A stretch of 64,000 nucleotides of DNA from positions 1 through 64,000 of the forward strand of contig JAWKTT010000009.1 of assembly GCA_041398965.1 (NCBI GenBank), in the 5' to 3' direction. Shown piece by piece: positions 42,717 through 52,921 of the stretch; position 1 is the first letter of the stretch, and every line of letters begins with the position of its first letter. The stretch is from JAWKTT01 sp041398965 (GTDB taxonomy: Bacteria > Planctomycetota > Planctomycetia > Planctomycetales > Planctomycetaceae). Both the position numbers and the translations under genes were made by a program. The notes under the pieces were generated by a model that was not told where the DNA came from, did not search any database, and saw only the letters and a list, made by a program, of their open reading frames with translations.

Positions 42717-43382
42717 GTGGACCATCGCATTATTTGCAACCCAACCTACTCGGCTCTCGAAGTCTCCCTGAACCCCGGCGAAAAAATCGTTGCCGAGGCG
42801 GGGGCGATGTCGTGGATGTCGACGAACATCAAGACCGAAACATCGACCCGTGGAGGGATCATGGCCGGGCTAAAACGGAAGTTGCTCACCGGGGAGTCGT
42901 TCTTCCAGAACACCTACAGTGCCGAGGGTGGCCCCGGCGAGATCGGCCTCGTCCCCGGTTCCCCTGGCGACATCGTGAGCCATCAACTCGATGGCGAACT
43001 CATCCTGGAAAAGGGGGCGTATCTCGCCTCCGAGGAATCGGTCAAATGCGATTCGAAGTGGGATGGACTCAAGGGACTCTTTAACGAAGGGATGTTCGCT
43101 TTAAGGGTGACCGGCTCCGGGCAGCTCTTTTTTAATTGCTATGGAATCGCCGAGCCGATTGATGTCGAAGGTGAGTATATTGTCGACAACGGTTACGCGG
43201 TCGCATGGGAACCGACACTGCAATATCAAGTGACCAAAGCGAAGAAGATTCGGTCTTTTCTCTTTTCGGATATGTTGTTGCTAAAATTCCAAGGCTATGG
43301 AAAACTCTGGGTCCAGTCCCGCAGTCCCCGTTCGCTCGCCAACTGGGTCTACCCCTTCCGCCCCCAGCAAAGCAACAATTAG
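42717..43382 (+). CDS. AIM24/TIGR00266 family protein, paralogue 3
   Basis: 221 residues from a GTG at 42717 (a TTG at 42702 is alternative). Motifs LNPGEKIVAEAGAMSWMSTNI, GGIMAGLKRKLLTGESFFQNTY and IVDNGYAVAWEPTLQYQV. Shorter central region than paralogue 2. Last gene of the tandem set; convergent with the sigma-54 activator gene. Confidence 0.9.
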   Translation: MDHRIICNPTYSALEVSLNPGEKIVAEAGAMSWMSTNIKTETSTRGGIMAGLKRKLLTGESFFQNTYSAEGGPGEIGLVPGSPGDIVSHQLDGELILEKGAYLASEESVKCDSKWDGLKGLFNEGMFALRVTGSGQLFFNCYGIAEPIDVEGEYIVDNGYAVAWEPTLQYQVTKAKKIRSFLFSDMLLLKFQGYGKLWVQSRSPRSLANWVYPFRPQQSNN

Positions 43383-43422
43383 TTTCGCCCCATTCTTTCT
43401 CGGTGGGGACTCCTGCCGGGAA

Positions 43423-46400
43423 TCAGTTAATGCCGTGCTTCTTGAGTTTACTGAAGTAGGTACTGCGGGGAAGGCCGAGCAGGGCCGCGGCTTGAGTCTT
43501 GTTCCCCTGGCACTTTGCGAGTGCCTCTTCGAGCATCATTCGTTCTTCGTCCGACCCAATCACCGGGGCAACGGGTGCATAGGATGAAGCTTGTGGGACG
43601 ACTCCACGTTGTGGAGTGTTGATTCCCTGTACAGCGCTGCGACCGAGCAGTGGCGAATTATCAGTCGCCCGCCGTTGAGGGACACGGTGATTCTTCAGCG
43701 ACAGCGGGAGATCGTCGAGTGTGATGCGGTCCTTTTCGGCCAAGACAACCGCCCGTTCGACCGCGTTCTCGAGCTCTCGAATGTTTCCTGGCCAATGGTA
43801 CTTGAGGAAGCAGTCGAGGACCCGTTCATCGAAGTGCGATATCTCCTTCTGCGATCGCTCCGTTGCTCGACGTAAGAAGTGGACCGCCAGTTCCACAATG
43901 TCGTTTCCCCGATCTCGCAGCGGCGGCAACGGGATGCTGATGACGTTGAGTCGATAGTACAGGTCTTCCCGAAAGCGACCTTCCGTGATGAGCTGTTCGA
44001 GATTCTGATGCGTTGCGGCAATGAGTCGGACATCAACTGGCACGGGCTCTGTCCCCCCCACCGGCTCGATCGTTCGCTCTTGAAGTGCCCGTAGAAGCTT
44101 GATCTGTGTTTCGAGCGGGACGTCGCCGATTTCGTCGAGGAAGAGTGTCCCCCCGTCGGCCAGCTGAAACCGTCCCCGTTTATCGTTGCGGGCATCGGTG
44201 AAGGCCCCCTTCACATGTCCGAACAGCTCGCTCTCTAGCACGCCAGGTGCGAGGGCGGCACAGTGAACGCTGATGAGCGGCATATCGCGGCGGGGACTGT
44301 TTTCGTGCAACGCCCGGGCGAGCAATTCTTTACCCGTTCCACTCTCGCCTCGAATGAGAACCGATGACGCACTGCCGGCCACTTTGCGAACCGTCTCCAA
44401 GACCGTCAACATTGCTGGTCCGGTCCCTTTGATGGCGGGGGCAATAAGACCGGTGCTGTTCGTCGCGGCTGTTGTCGGCCGAGTCCCCTCTTTGCTGGGT
44501 CGGGGGATACTTAGCTGTTGTTCGAGAGACTCGATTTCCCGCTGTTGTCGACGTTCGCTCTCTTTGACCTGTCGCAGTTCTTCTTCAACACGCAGCACCT
44601 CTTCCTGACGACGCACGATTTCATCGTTGAGGCGGGCGAATTCGACGTTCATGTGCGTGAGGTCTTCATGGACCTTCCCGAAGTGCAGCGAGACTCCAGC
44701 GACACGCCCGAGCGCGGTGAGGTACGTCACATCTTCCGCACTGTAACCCGTGCCGCTGAGTTTCGTTCCGAGCACAACGACCCCCGCCAGCGTCCCATCG
44801 ACATCCAACCCACTGATGAGTTCCGAGTCGATGGCCCGCATCACCTGCTGCACTGGCGTCGTGCCACTTCGGACACGCTGAAGGGCCATTCCAGACGAGA
44901 TTGCCAGCATTAACTCGCGACTCGCCTCAATCTTCGGAGGGAATTCCGGAGCATCATCAGCGACCCCCACACCCCGACGCTCGGCGAGTCGCTGAAACTC
45001 TCGACTGTTGGGGTCCTTCAAATAGACCGCCGCTCGGGAACACTGCAACACTTCCTGGCACGAAGCGAGCATCCGGTCGGCCATCGACTTTCGATCCAAC
45101 AGGCCAGCGACCGCCTGATTAAGGCCGCGCAGCGACTTGTCTAAACGGTACTTCTCCCGGAAGAACTCACGATCAACCCCTCGCTGGACACGGTCTCGCA
45201 ACCAGACCAGCAGCATGACGGAAAGACTCAACACGAGATACAGCAGGATCGGCTGACCGAACAGACTGAGTCCCTGATGCAGCGTCGACACCGTTCCCAA
45301 GGCAACAGCCATGCTGAACAGCAGCGTCGTCCCGACGCTGACCGCGTAATACAGGAGACCACGATTCAATGTCTGATCGATCAGCAAGAGACGATGCCGA
45401 ACGATGCCAACGACGTACGACAGCATAAACAACATGCTCGCGATAAACAGGGGAAGTTGAGCCCCTCCAAACGAGAACTCGACCCGATTCCAGACCGCCA
45501 GCCACATGACATAGGAAATCGGGACGATCGCCAACAAACCGGCCCAGAGAATCCAGCGAAGCTGTTCGTGCTCATGGACACGGCGGGTATTGGCATAGGC
45601 ATGAACGAGCGACGCCACCGAGAGCCCAAAGTAGACCCCCGACAACCCAACGGCACAGGAGACGAGCGTCCGAATCGAGGGGAGGAGCGTCGCGGTTCGA
45701 TAAGCCCCGAGTCGTTCCAGTAGATGCGATAGCGGCCCAGAACCATGATCCGACGACATCCACCCCCCCGTCCAGATCATCACCCATAAGAGGGCGACTA
45801 CCACCACTGCGGGGGCGTAGAGCAAGGCGACAGCGATGCGCGGGAATCGCAGCACGGCCAGTCGAGGCTTGGGGAAGGTGAGGAAGAAGTCGAGCAACAC
45901 TGCGGGGAGGATCGTTCCGCAGGTCACAAAGGGGATGAGAAAGAAGAGGTTCCCCGCAATGACCCACCAGTGGTTCCCTCCGAGAAAGCCAACAAGTGAT
46001 AAGATACTGATGATCCAGAATTTACGGAGCGAGGAGTCGTACGGACGTTGCCAGTAGGCAAGTCCGACGAGCAACGTGATTCCGAGTTGCAGGACGAACC
46101 AGGTGAGCGACAGCGAGAGTCGCCCCAAGGGTTGAGGTTCCAACGGGACCCACCCCTTGAGCATTCGCGTTTCGCCCTGTCGAGAGAACAGCACTTTGGC
46201 GAATCGACCCTCGTTTTCGATCTGCACAAAGGTCGACGTCGAACCGGCTGGAGCCTCTGTCGGGTCGCTCCCTGCGGTCAACGATTCTCCCGGACGAAGC
46301 GGCCGAGTGCGTAGCTCGGCAACCGTACTGGCAAAGTCGGTGAAACTACGAATGTTGCGGCCCGCCAGTTGATGAACGACGTCCCCTTTTGTTGGAGTCA

Positions 46401-46599
46401 TTCCGAAGCATGACCCCAACCCATCGGTCTCTTGAACTTCAACTCCCTGTCCGGGTGGAACCCGATCAGAGTTCGTCAACAGTGCCTGCAATCGGACGTC
46501 AGGCATGGTTGCGACATACGCAAGCAGAAAGACGCTATAGACAACAGCAGCTCCTGCAGCTGCGGCGAGCGACGATTTCTGGACCGTGAGTGAGAACAT
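43423..46599 (-). CDS. Membrane-embedded sigma-54-dependent activator (PDZ-like, multi-TM, GAF, AAA+, Fis)
   Basis: 1058 residues from the ATG at 46599 (GGGAG upstream; GTG at 46617 is the longer form). Order: membrane helix (about 10-31), PDZ-like region (about 60-100), about eight membrane helices to about 460, GAF-like domain (about 490-640), coiled coil (about 645-700), AAA+ sigma-54 interaction domain with Walker A GESGTGKE, loop GAFTDA (canonical GAFTGA) and Walker B GGTLFLDEI, then a Fis-type helix-turn-helix ending NKTQAAALLGLPRSTYFSKLKKHG. It senses at the membrane and activates RpoN promoters. No partner kinase or receiver domain is present. Confidence 0.9.
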   Translation of the reverse strand: MFSLTVQKSSLAAAAGAAVVYSVFLLAYVATMPDVRLQALLTNSDRVPPGQGVEVQETDGLGSCFGMTPTKGDVVHQLAGRNIRSFTDFASTVAELRTRPLRPGESLTAGSDPTEAPAGSTSTFVQIENEGRFAKVLFSRQGETRMLKGWVPLEPQPLGRLSLSLTWFVLQLGITLLVGLAYWQRPYDSSLRKFWIISILSLVGFLGGNHWWVIAGNLFFLIPFVTCGTILPAVLLDFFLTFPKPRLAVLRFPRIAVALLYAPAVVVVALLWVMIWTGGWMSSDHGSGPLSHLLERLGAYRTATLLPSIRTLVSCAVGLSGVYFGLSVASLVHAYANTRRVHEHEQLRWILWAGLLAIVPISYVMWLAVWNRVEFSFGGAQLPLFIASMLFMLSYVVGIVRHRLLLIDQTLNRGLLYYAVSVGTTLLFSMAVALGTVSTLHQGLSLFGQPILLYLVLSLSVMLLVWLRDRVQRGVDREFFREKYRLDKSLRGLNQAVAGLLDRKSMADRMLASCQEVLQCSRAAVYLKDPNSREFQRLAERRGVGVADDAPEFPPKIEASRELMLAISSGMALQRVRSGTTPVQQVMRAIDSELISGLDVDGTLAGVVVLGTKLSGTGYSAEDVTYLTALGRVAGVSLHFGKVHEDLTHMNVEFARLNDEIVRRQEEVLRVEEELRQVKESERRQQREIESLEQQLSIPRPSKEGTRPTTAATNSTGLIAPAIKGTGPAMLTVLETVRKVAGSASSVLIRGESGTGKELLARALHENSPRRDMPLISVHCAALAPGVLESELFGHVKGAFTDARNDKRGRFQLADGGTLFLDEIGDVPLETQIKLLRALQERTIEPVGGTEPVPVDVRLIAATHQNLEQLITEGRFREDLYYRLNVISIPLPPLRDRGNDIVELAVHFLRRATERSQKEISHFDERVLDCFLKYHWPGNIRELENAVERAVVLAEKDRITLDDLPLSLKNHRVPQRRATDNSPLLGRSAVQGINTPQRGVVPQASSYAPVAPVIGSDEERMMLEEALAKCQGNKTQAAALLGLPRSTYFSKLKKHGIN

Positions 46600-46617
46600 A
46601 TGTAAACTCCCGTACAC

Positions 46618-47072
46618 TTTATACGGCGCCGAACAACAGGTTCTGTCGGCGCCCTCATGTAAGAATAACAGAATATCGGCGCCGGTCCAGTGTGTCGAAA
46701 AAGCGCCATCTCATTTCCTGAAAGACACTTGTGTTATTTGATGATATTTTTCCTTCATTGGCATGATGCGTGCTGTACTTACTCAAATGCACTGACCAGC
46801 ATGACCCTTGGACAACGCTCAAAGATCACTGACGAAACCCGGCTCCTGACTGCAGCCTGACCCACTTCTGCTTTCAGACCCAACATTCCCACGAGCCGCC
46901 GGGAACCAGTCATCGAGTTGTCCAAGGGTTTTTTCGTCTCTCCACGCGACGTAACGCACAATCAGCACAGCGTCCAAAGCCACAGAGCGAACAGACGTTT
47001 GAACTGTCGCATTGGGTTGTTGGGGTTTGTTCCACACTTGGATGCCCTTGTCCACTGCTTTATCATCTTGGG
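46618..47072. other. Intergenic region between divergent genes
   Basis: About 455 bases between the sigma-54 activator (minus) and the AlkA-like gene (plus). TTGGCATGATGCGTGCT near 46757 loosely resembles a -24/-12 sigma-54 promoter on the plus strand, but is about 300 bases from the next start. No gene supported. Confidence 0.35.
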
Positions 47073-47720
47073 ATGTTAGACGCGGACCCCCAATTGGCGT
47101 TGCAGCACCTGAGTCGAGTCGACCCGGTCTTGAGCCGAGCGATTGACCAGATTGGCGTTTATCAGTTGAATCCCCCCAAGGGGACAGCTTTTCAGGCACT
47201 GCTCAAGTCGATTGTTTACCAGCAACTCTCCGGGCGGGCTGCGGGGACGATTCACCGTCGACTGCTTGACCTGCTTCCCCGCAGCACGAACGCTCAGGCA
47301 CAGGAAATCTGTCGACTTGACGATGAGACCCTGCGGGGGGCGGGTTTGTCTCGCTCGAAAATGCTCTCGATTCGGGACCTCTCGCAACGACAACTCGAAC
47401 AGAAAATCCCGTCGCGAAGCCAAATGCATCGGTTGTCTGACGATGAGATCATCGCCACGCTCACAGAGATTCGGGGGGTTGGCCCCTGGACAGCTCAGAT
47501 GATCTTGATGTTCTGGCTCGGCAGGTCAGATGTTTTGCCGCTCGCGGACCTGGGGATTCGTCGAGGGTACCAGATACTTTATCAGCGGTCGGAATCGAAC
47601 GATTTAGCGGAATTGATGGAGTTGGGGGAGACCTGGAAGCCATATCGTTCGATTGCAGCCTGGTACCTCTGGCGAGTCGCTGACACTGCGAACAGTCCCG
47701 ACGCACCGACTGACTGGTGA
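47073..47720 (+). CDS. DNA-3-methyladenine glycosylase II-like (AlkA) HhH-GPD protein
   Basis: 215 residues. Base-excision repair of alkylated purines. The helix-hairpin-helix/GPD region is LTEIRGVGPWTAQMILMFWLGRSDVLPLADLGIRRGY, containing the catalytic Asp (VLPLADLG). The upstream segment FQALLKSIVYQQLSGRAAGTI is also characteristic. It lacks the N-terminal domain of E. coli AlkA, as in the shorter bacterial and yeast Mag-type enzymes. Confidence 0.9.
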   Translation: MLDADPQLALQHLSRVDPVLSRAIDQIGVYQLNPPKGTAFQALLKSIVYQQLSGRAAGTIHRRLLDLLPRSTNAQAQEICRLDDETLRGAGLSRSKMLSIRDLSQRQLEQKIPSRSQMHRLSDDEIIATLTEIRGVGPWTAQMILMFWLGRSDVLPLADLGIRRGYQILYQRSESNDLAELMELGETWKPYRSIAAWYLWRVADTANSPDAPTDW

Positions 47721-48172
47721 ATCGAAGTGGAGCGAGGCGGTCGAAAGTGGACTCTCGTTCGGCTGTTTTGCGAAGTGGATTCGTCGTTTGAATTCCCTTC
47801 ATTCCGGCCCTCTCTCCCACTGGAAATCCCTAGAAAATAGAGGTGTCGACGGTGGGAGAGAGGGAGTGTGACTGTGCAACTCACTTCGCAAGAGTCATGC
47901 CAACCAATATTGGTCGAGGGGCCTCTGTCTCTGGTGTTTGTGTTGCATAATCGGTGCCGCATTGGGTCTCGGGGATGCAAACTCCGGGCTTGGGGAAACG
48001 TGTTCTTCGTTCGCCCCATACGTCGCCCGCTTTCTACGGCCTTGGGGCGACATGTCTCCCCCAAATGACAAGAACCAGACACCTGTGGCAGCGGCGGGAT
48101 TGCAGAGTGTCTCCCGAAGCGACAGAATCCGATCGACTGCTTTCTCTCCCTGAAGTGTGACTGACAACGATC
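47721..48172. other. Intergenic region upstream of thrC
   Basis: 452 bases. TTGGGGCGACATGTCTCCCC-type sequence near 48042 has an echo nearby (CTTGGGGAAACGTG near 47991), hinting at short dispersed repeats. No RNA or protein gene could be supported. Confidence 0.35.
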
Positions 48173-49570
48173 ATGGCTGAAGAACTAGCGTTTCAAACGA
48201 GTATTGCTGCGGGATCGTCCCCCACGTATGGTGTCGACGAGACATTGACATCATGCCCAGAGACTCACGAACTGTTGGACATTCAGTACGACTGGGACCG
48301 CGTGCCCGTGCCAAGGTCGCTGCGGGAGTTCGAGGGACGATGGGTGACGCGGCATAATCCGCTCGATTTCAGCGGCGTCTGGCGATTTCGCGAACTGTTG
48401 CCGTTTGCTCCCGATGATCAGATCGTCACCATTGGCGAGGGCCAGACGCTGCTTCGCCGAAGCGATCAAGTCGGGAAGTATTGCGGTTTGAACCCAGGTT
48501 CGCTGTTCTTGCAGTATGAAGGGCTGAACCCATCGGGGTCATTCAAGGACAACGGCATGACCGCCGCATCGACGCACGCCCGCATGGTCGGGGCGAAGAT
48601 CACCGCTTGTGCCTCGACTGGCAACACCTCGGCATCACTGGCGATCTACGGGGGTTGTAGCGGGTTATTTAAGGTGATTGTCTTCGTTGGTAGCGGAAAA
48701 ATCGCCTTTGGAAAGCTCTCACAGGCTCTCGATTATGGGGCGGTCACCCTGCAGATCAAGGGGGACTTCGATGATGCACTGAAGCAAGTCCGCGATGTCT
48801 GTGCCGCTGGGGGGATTTACCTCTGCAATAGCGTCAACCCCTTCCGCCTCGAAGGGCAGAAGTCGATCATGTACCGCGTCCTTGAGGGGTTGCAGTGGGA
48901 AGTCCCCGACTGGATTGTCGTCCCCGGCGGCAACCTTGGGAACTCGTCTGCCTTTGGAAAAGCGTTCATGGAGTTGATGCAACTCGGCCTCATCGACCGG
49001 GTCCCTCGGCTGGCGGTCATCAATGCTGCCGGAGCGAATACGCTGTATCAACTGTATGAGAAGGATGGCCTGCGCTGGAACGAGGGCTCGCCGAATCCGG
49101 GACTTATCGACCAATTTTACTCAGAGATGGACGCGAATCAGCGTCGGGCCCAAACACTGGCATCGGCCATTGAAATTAACCGCCCGGTCAATCTGAAGAA
49201 GTGTCTCCGAGCTTTGGACTTCTGTGACGGCGTGGTCCGAGAAGTCTCCGATGCTGAGATTCTGGACGGGAAAGGACAGGTGGGTGCAGGGGGCTTTGGC
49301 TGCGAACCTGCGAGCGGTGCCAGTGTTGCTGGGGCAAAACTGTTACGGGAACAAGGGATCATTGCCCCCAGTGACCGTGTTGTCTGTATTCTGACGGGAC
49401 ATCAGTTAAAGGACCCCGATGCAACCGTCGGCTACCATGCCCCCGAGTCAGACCCCAAGCTGGCAGAAAAGTTAGTGAAAATGGGGATCAAAGAACGTTA
49501 CGCAGCCAACGCTCCGGTCGTTGTCGAGAACGATTTTGACGCCATTATGAGAGTCATTAAGGGATTGTGA
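48173..49570 (+). CDS. thrC: Threonine synthase
   Basis: 465 residues, PLP-dependent, converts O-phosphohomoserine to threonine. Family motifs: IGEGQTLLRRSD, PLP-Lys in GLNPSGSFKDNGMTAA, SNGNTSASLA equivalent ACASTGNTSASLAIYGG, phosphate-binding VPGGNLGNSSAFGKAF, and the C-terminal GHQLKDPDATV. The long N-terminal part suggests the type with an extended cap. Stands apart from other threonine-pathway genes. Confidence 0.93.
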   Translation: MAEELAFQTSIAAGSSPTYGVDETLTSCPETHELLDIQYDWDRVPVPRSLREFEGRWVTRHNPLDFSGVWRFRELLPFAPDDQIVTIGEGQTLLRRSDQVGKYCGLNPGSLFLQYEGLNPSGSFKDNGMTAASTHARMVGAKITACASTGNTSASLAIYGGCSGLFKVIVFVGSGKIAFGKLSQALDYGAVTLQIKGDFDDALKQVRDVCAAGGIYLCNSVNPFRLEGQKSIMYRVLEGLQWEVPDWIVVPGGNLGNSSAFGKAFMELMQLGLIDRVPRLAVINAAGANTLYQLYEKDGLRWNEGSPNPGLIDQFYSEMDANQRRAQTLASAIEINRPVNLKKCLRALDFCDGVVREVSDAEILDGKGQVGAGGFGCEPASGASVAGAKLLREQGIIAPSDRVVCILTGHQLKDPDATVGYHAPESDPKLAEKLVKMGIKERYAANAPVVVENDFDAIMRVIKGL

Positions 49571-49694
49571 GGGACGGGGCTACGAGGATTCCATGGGGGG
49601 GGGGCGGAGCGGAGTGTGGGGCGAGTCGTTGAATTGTGGTGGTGGGTGCGATACCGGGAAACAGGTCCTTCTTCTCGAAGTGAAGTGACAGATC

Positions 49695-50827
49695 ATGAGC
49701 GTTGTAGAGATGACAGCGGAGCTGGTTCGGTTTGACAGCGTCAGTTCTCGTTCAAACATCGACGTCACCGACCACGTGGAGCAACTGCTTCAGCAGCGAG
49801 GCTTTGTGACCGAGCGGGTGGACTATGACGACCCCAGAGGGGTGCGAAAGGGGAACGTCGTCGGCAAACTGGGGAGTGGGTTGGGAGGGATGGCCTACTT
49901 CGCCCATACCGACGTCGTCCCGGCTGACAACTGGGCCCTCAGTCATGGACCATTCGAGCCGACAGTACGAGATGGAAAACTCTATGGGCGAGGAAGTTGC
50001 GACATGAAAGGGTCGCTCGCCTGTGCGTTGACAGCCGCAGAAGCCTACTCGAAACAATCACTGGATCAGCCGTTCTATATTGGCGTGACGGCGGACGAAG
50101 AAGTGGGGATGTATGGTGCGAAGATCGTGGCCGAGCGATCGGAGCTGTTCGCCGAGATGGTCAAGGGAGAATCACGCGGCATTATCGGCGAACCGACGCT
50201 GTTAGAAGTGGTCTACGCTCACAAAGGGGGCTGTGTCATTACCGTGACGTCGCGGGGCAAAGCGGCTCATTCGAGTACACGGGAAGGGATCAATGCCAAC
50301 ATGGCAATGATTCCGTTTCTGGTCGACATGAAGGCCCTGTACGAGGAGACGAATGCCGACAAGACATGGCAAAACGACGAGTTCGACCCTCCGACACTTT
50401 GCTGGAACATCGGCATCAACGACCACACACGGGCGATCAACATTACACCGCCCCAGTCGATTTGTACGGTCTACTTCCACCAAGATGCCGGGAATTCCGG
50501 CTTGTGCAACCACTCATTGATCAGGTGCTGGAGTCGGCCGCCCGTTGTGAAGTTGAGGCGACGGTCAACCACTACGGCGACCCTTTGTACACCGACCCGA
50601 AGTCGTTGCATGTCCAAGAGTGCCTTGAGCTTGCAGGGGCGACGCGGCCCCGAACGGTCTCGTATGGCACCGATGGTGCGGTGCTTGGGGCGTTGAAGAA
50701 TTTAGTGGTCATTGGCCCAGGGAGCATTGCCCAGGCTCACACGCATGACGAATGGGTTGATCTCACGCAACTGGAGCAAGGGGTCGATCTGTATCGCCGC
50801 ATGATACAAAGATGGTGTACTCAATAG
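49695..50827 (+). pseudogene. M20 family metallopeptidase (ArgE/DapE-like), frameshifted
   Basis: The first frame (49695 to about 50490) encodes FAHTDVVPADNW, GRGSCDMKGSLACALTAAEA and TADEEVGMYGAK (metal ligands), GEPTLLEVVYAHKGG, and the dimerisation domain. The rest, QPLIDQVLESAARCEVEATV to the catalytic-end GPGSIAQAHTHDEWVDLTQLEQGVDLY, is in another frame ending at 50827. The break is near 50480-50505 and equals loss of one base. All motifs survive in the two frames, so this is either a very recent inactivation or a sequencing error. Family role: hydrolysis of N-acyl amino acids or short peptides. Confidence 0.82.
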
Positions 50828-51303
50828 GGTATCTTCTAAGGAATTCACTCCCCTCAAGCCCCTCGACTGCGTCGTTGGGAATTCCCGGATGAAGTATTTT
50901 TTTCAATGGGAACTTGAGGAAAATGGGCAAAAAGTGCTCGAATTCTGACCCATCGGAGAGATTTTCTCTGAATCTGGCTGAGATTGCGAGTCTGCGCTTG
51001 ACCCACACGCCGGAATGGGGTGTAATTTGTATGGCTGATTCAATTTTGACGGGATTTCTTTGGTCAGGCATCCCGATGAATAGAGTCAGTTGGTCAGGCA
51101 GTTAAGAGAAGCTCGTGGAATGTGTCTCCAGATGTCGGGAATGGTGTCTGGTTCCGCTTTGAAATCCCAAAACGATTGCGTACGTCATCTCTGTTGAGGG
51201 AATTGGCAGGGGTGCGTCGAGAGCCATAGCGGCTCCCCGTGCGCAGCGTCAGTCTCCGACAGTGTCGTGGGGCGTTTGGGGGCAACGTGGTGTAGGTCAG
51301 GCT
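50828..51303. other. Intergenic region, nothing recognised
   Basis: 476 bases between the M20 gene and the ketosynthase-like gene. No repeat, hairpin or gene of convincing composition. Confidence 0.35.
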
Positions 51304-52596
51304 ATGAAGGCTGAAAATCAAGAACCCCGTGTTGTCATTACCGGGTTGGGAGTGGTCTCCCCGATCGGGATCGGCATCGAGCCATTCTGGCAGAGTCTGC
51401 TGGATGGTCGCTCGGGGATCGACTATTTGCGGTCGGTTCCGGCGAACGGTCTCCCCTGTAAACTCGCTGCCGAAATCCTTGATTTCGATCCTCTCGCCTA
51501 CGTCTACGAAAAGAAGTTCCTCAAGGTGATGTCCCGCGACATTCAGCTCGGGGTCTCTGCCGCATCCATGGCGATGAAGGATGCTGGTCTGCGTCCGGGC
51601 GATGTCGATCCTGAGCGACTTGGTGTCGACTTCGGTGCCGGACACATGTCCTTCACCCCGGAAGAACTCACGGAGGCGGCTCGCGATTACCACGACCCTT
51701 CATCACGCGAAGGATATACGCGTTGGGGTGAATCGAATCTAGGGAAGATCGCTCCGCTGTGGTTGCTGCGTCAGCTCCCCAACATGCCGGCATGTCATAT
51801 CGCCATTGAGCATGATGCCCAGGGGCCAAACAACACGATCACCAGTGCCGAAGCTTCGCCACTACTCGCTCTGCAAGAAGGGATGCGGGCGATTGCCAGC
51901 GGTCGGGCCGATGCCATGATCGTCGGAGCCAGCAGTTCCAACGTGCATCCGGTCGACATCACCCGACTGAATCTCTACGACGAACTGACGCACTCGAATG
52001 CTGATCCGGAGAGTGCCTGCCGTCCGTTCGATCGTGATCGCGATGGAGCCGTCGTGGGGGAAGGATCGGCTTGCTTCATCATCGAGAGCTACAGTCATGC
52101 GGTCGCACGTGGAGCGAACATTTACTGCGAAGTCCTCGCCGTTGGTGCCGGGTGTGATGGAACAGGTTACGAGAACGGGCATGGCGGAACCGGTATCGTC
52201 CGGGCCTTAGGGGCCGCCTTGAAGCGTGCCAACATGGACTATCGGGACATCGGCCACATCAATGCGCACGGCAAGAGCACACGTCGCGACGACTGGGTCG
52301 AGTCTCGTGCGTATCATCGGGCCTTTGGTGCCGATGCCGAGCAGATTCCGGTGACTGCCTTGAAGAGCTACTTCGGCAACTTCGATGCCGGGGCTGGGGC
52401 GGTTGAACTGGTCGGAAGCGTGTTGGCCCTGAAGTATGGTGAGCTGCCTCGGACTCTGAACTATCAGAATCCCGATCCGCTCTGTCGACTCAACGTGGTT
52501 CGGGATGAACCTCTGCGTCTGCGTCGCAGTACCGCCGTCAGCGTCAACCGCACGGCCATGGGCCAAAGCGTCGCCGCCGTACTCCGCACGCTGTGA
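51304..52596 (+). CDS. Ketosynthase-like protein lacking the catalytic Cys (KS-beta/chain-length-factor-like)
   Basis: 430 residues from the ATG at 51304. FabF/KAS II fold: VVITGLGVVSPIGIGIEPFW at the N-terminus, ACRPFDRDRDGAVVGEGS, and NAHGKSTRRDD (first His kept). The nucleophile position reads TITSAEASPL, with Glu in place of the TACAAS Cys of the paralogue, and the second His of the KSxxGH motif is Asn (KSYFGNFDAGAG). It cannot perform normal Claisen condensation. It precedes a complete ketosynthase on the same strand, recalling KS-alpha/KS-beta pairs of type II polyketide systems. Confidence 0.85.
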   Translation: MKAENQEPRVVITGLGVVSPIGIGIEPFWQSLLDGRSGIDYLRSVPANGLPCKLAAEILDFDPLAYVYEKKFLKVMSRDIQLGVSAASMAMKDAGLRPGDVDPERLGVDFGAGHMSFTPEELTEAARDYHDPSSREGYTRWGESNLGKIAPLWLLRQLPNMPACHIAIEHDAQGPNNTITSAEASPLLALQEGMRAIASGRADAMIVGASSSNVHPVDITRLNLYDELTHSNADPESACRPFDRDRDGAVVGEGSACFIIESYSHAVARGANIYCEVLAVGAGCDGTGYENGHGGTGIVRALGAALKRANMDYRDIGHINAHGKSTRRDDWVESRAYHRAFGADAEQIPVTALKSYFGNFDAGAGAVELVGSVLALKYGELPRTLNYQNPDPLCRLNVVRDEPLRLRRSTAVSVNRTAMGQSVAAVLRTL

Positions 52597-52921
52597 CGTC
52601 GCTCCCGCATACGGTCTCGAGGGTTGAGGCCCGCACGTTGGCTGTTGGAAAACATCAACTGACCGGGCCGCCCGCACTTGTCGATCAGTCAATGTTCCAG
52701 TGTTCGATCCTTAATTGGATGGGGCCACATTGAACGTCGTCGGGACAGAGACTCCGCTAGTCGGAAACGTTGGGTCGCGTTACAATCGTGGGGGTCGGTC
52801 TTGAATGGGTCGACGGGGCTGATTGCGGAGCGATCAGCGACATTTGTTGCTCGTCTGTTCGCAGCGAGGGACGCATTTACACACACACCAGCCCGATGCC
52901 ATCGGGACAGGAGCAGAAGCG
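52597..52921. other. Spacer between the two ketosynthase genes
   Basis: 325 bases. It was examined for an acyl-carrier-protein gene; no DSL phosphopantetheine motif in any frame. AGGAG at about 52911 is the ribosome site of the next gene. Confidence 0.5.

Noticed and set aside
46757..46773. Sigma-54-type promoter (TTGGCATGATGCGTGCT) on the plus strand
   Set aside because: The -12 part is GTGC instead of TTGC and the nearest plus-strand gene starts about 300 bases away, so it is not called as a promoter.
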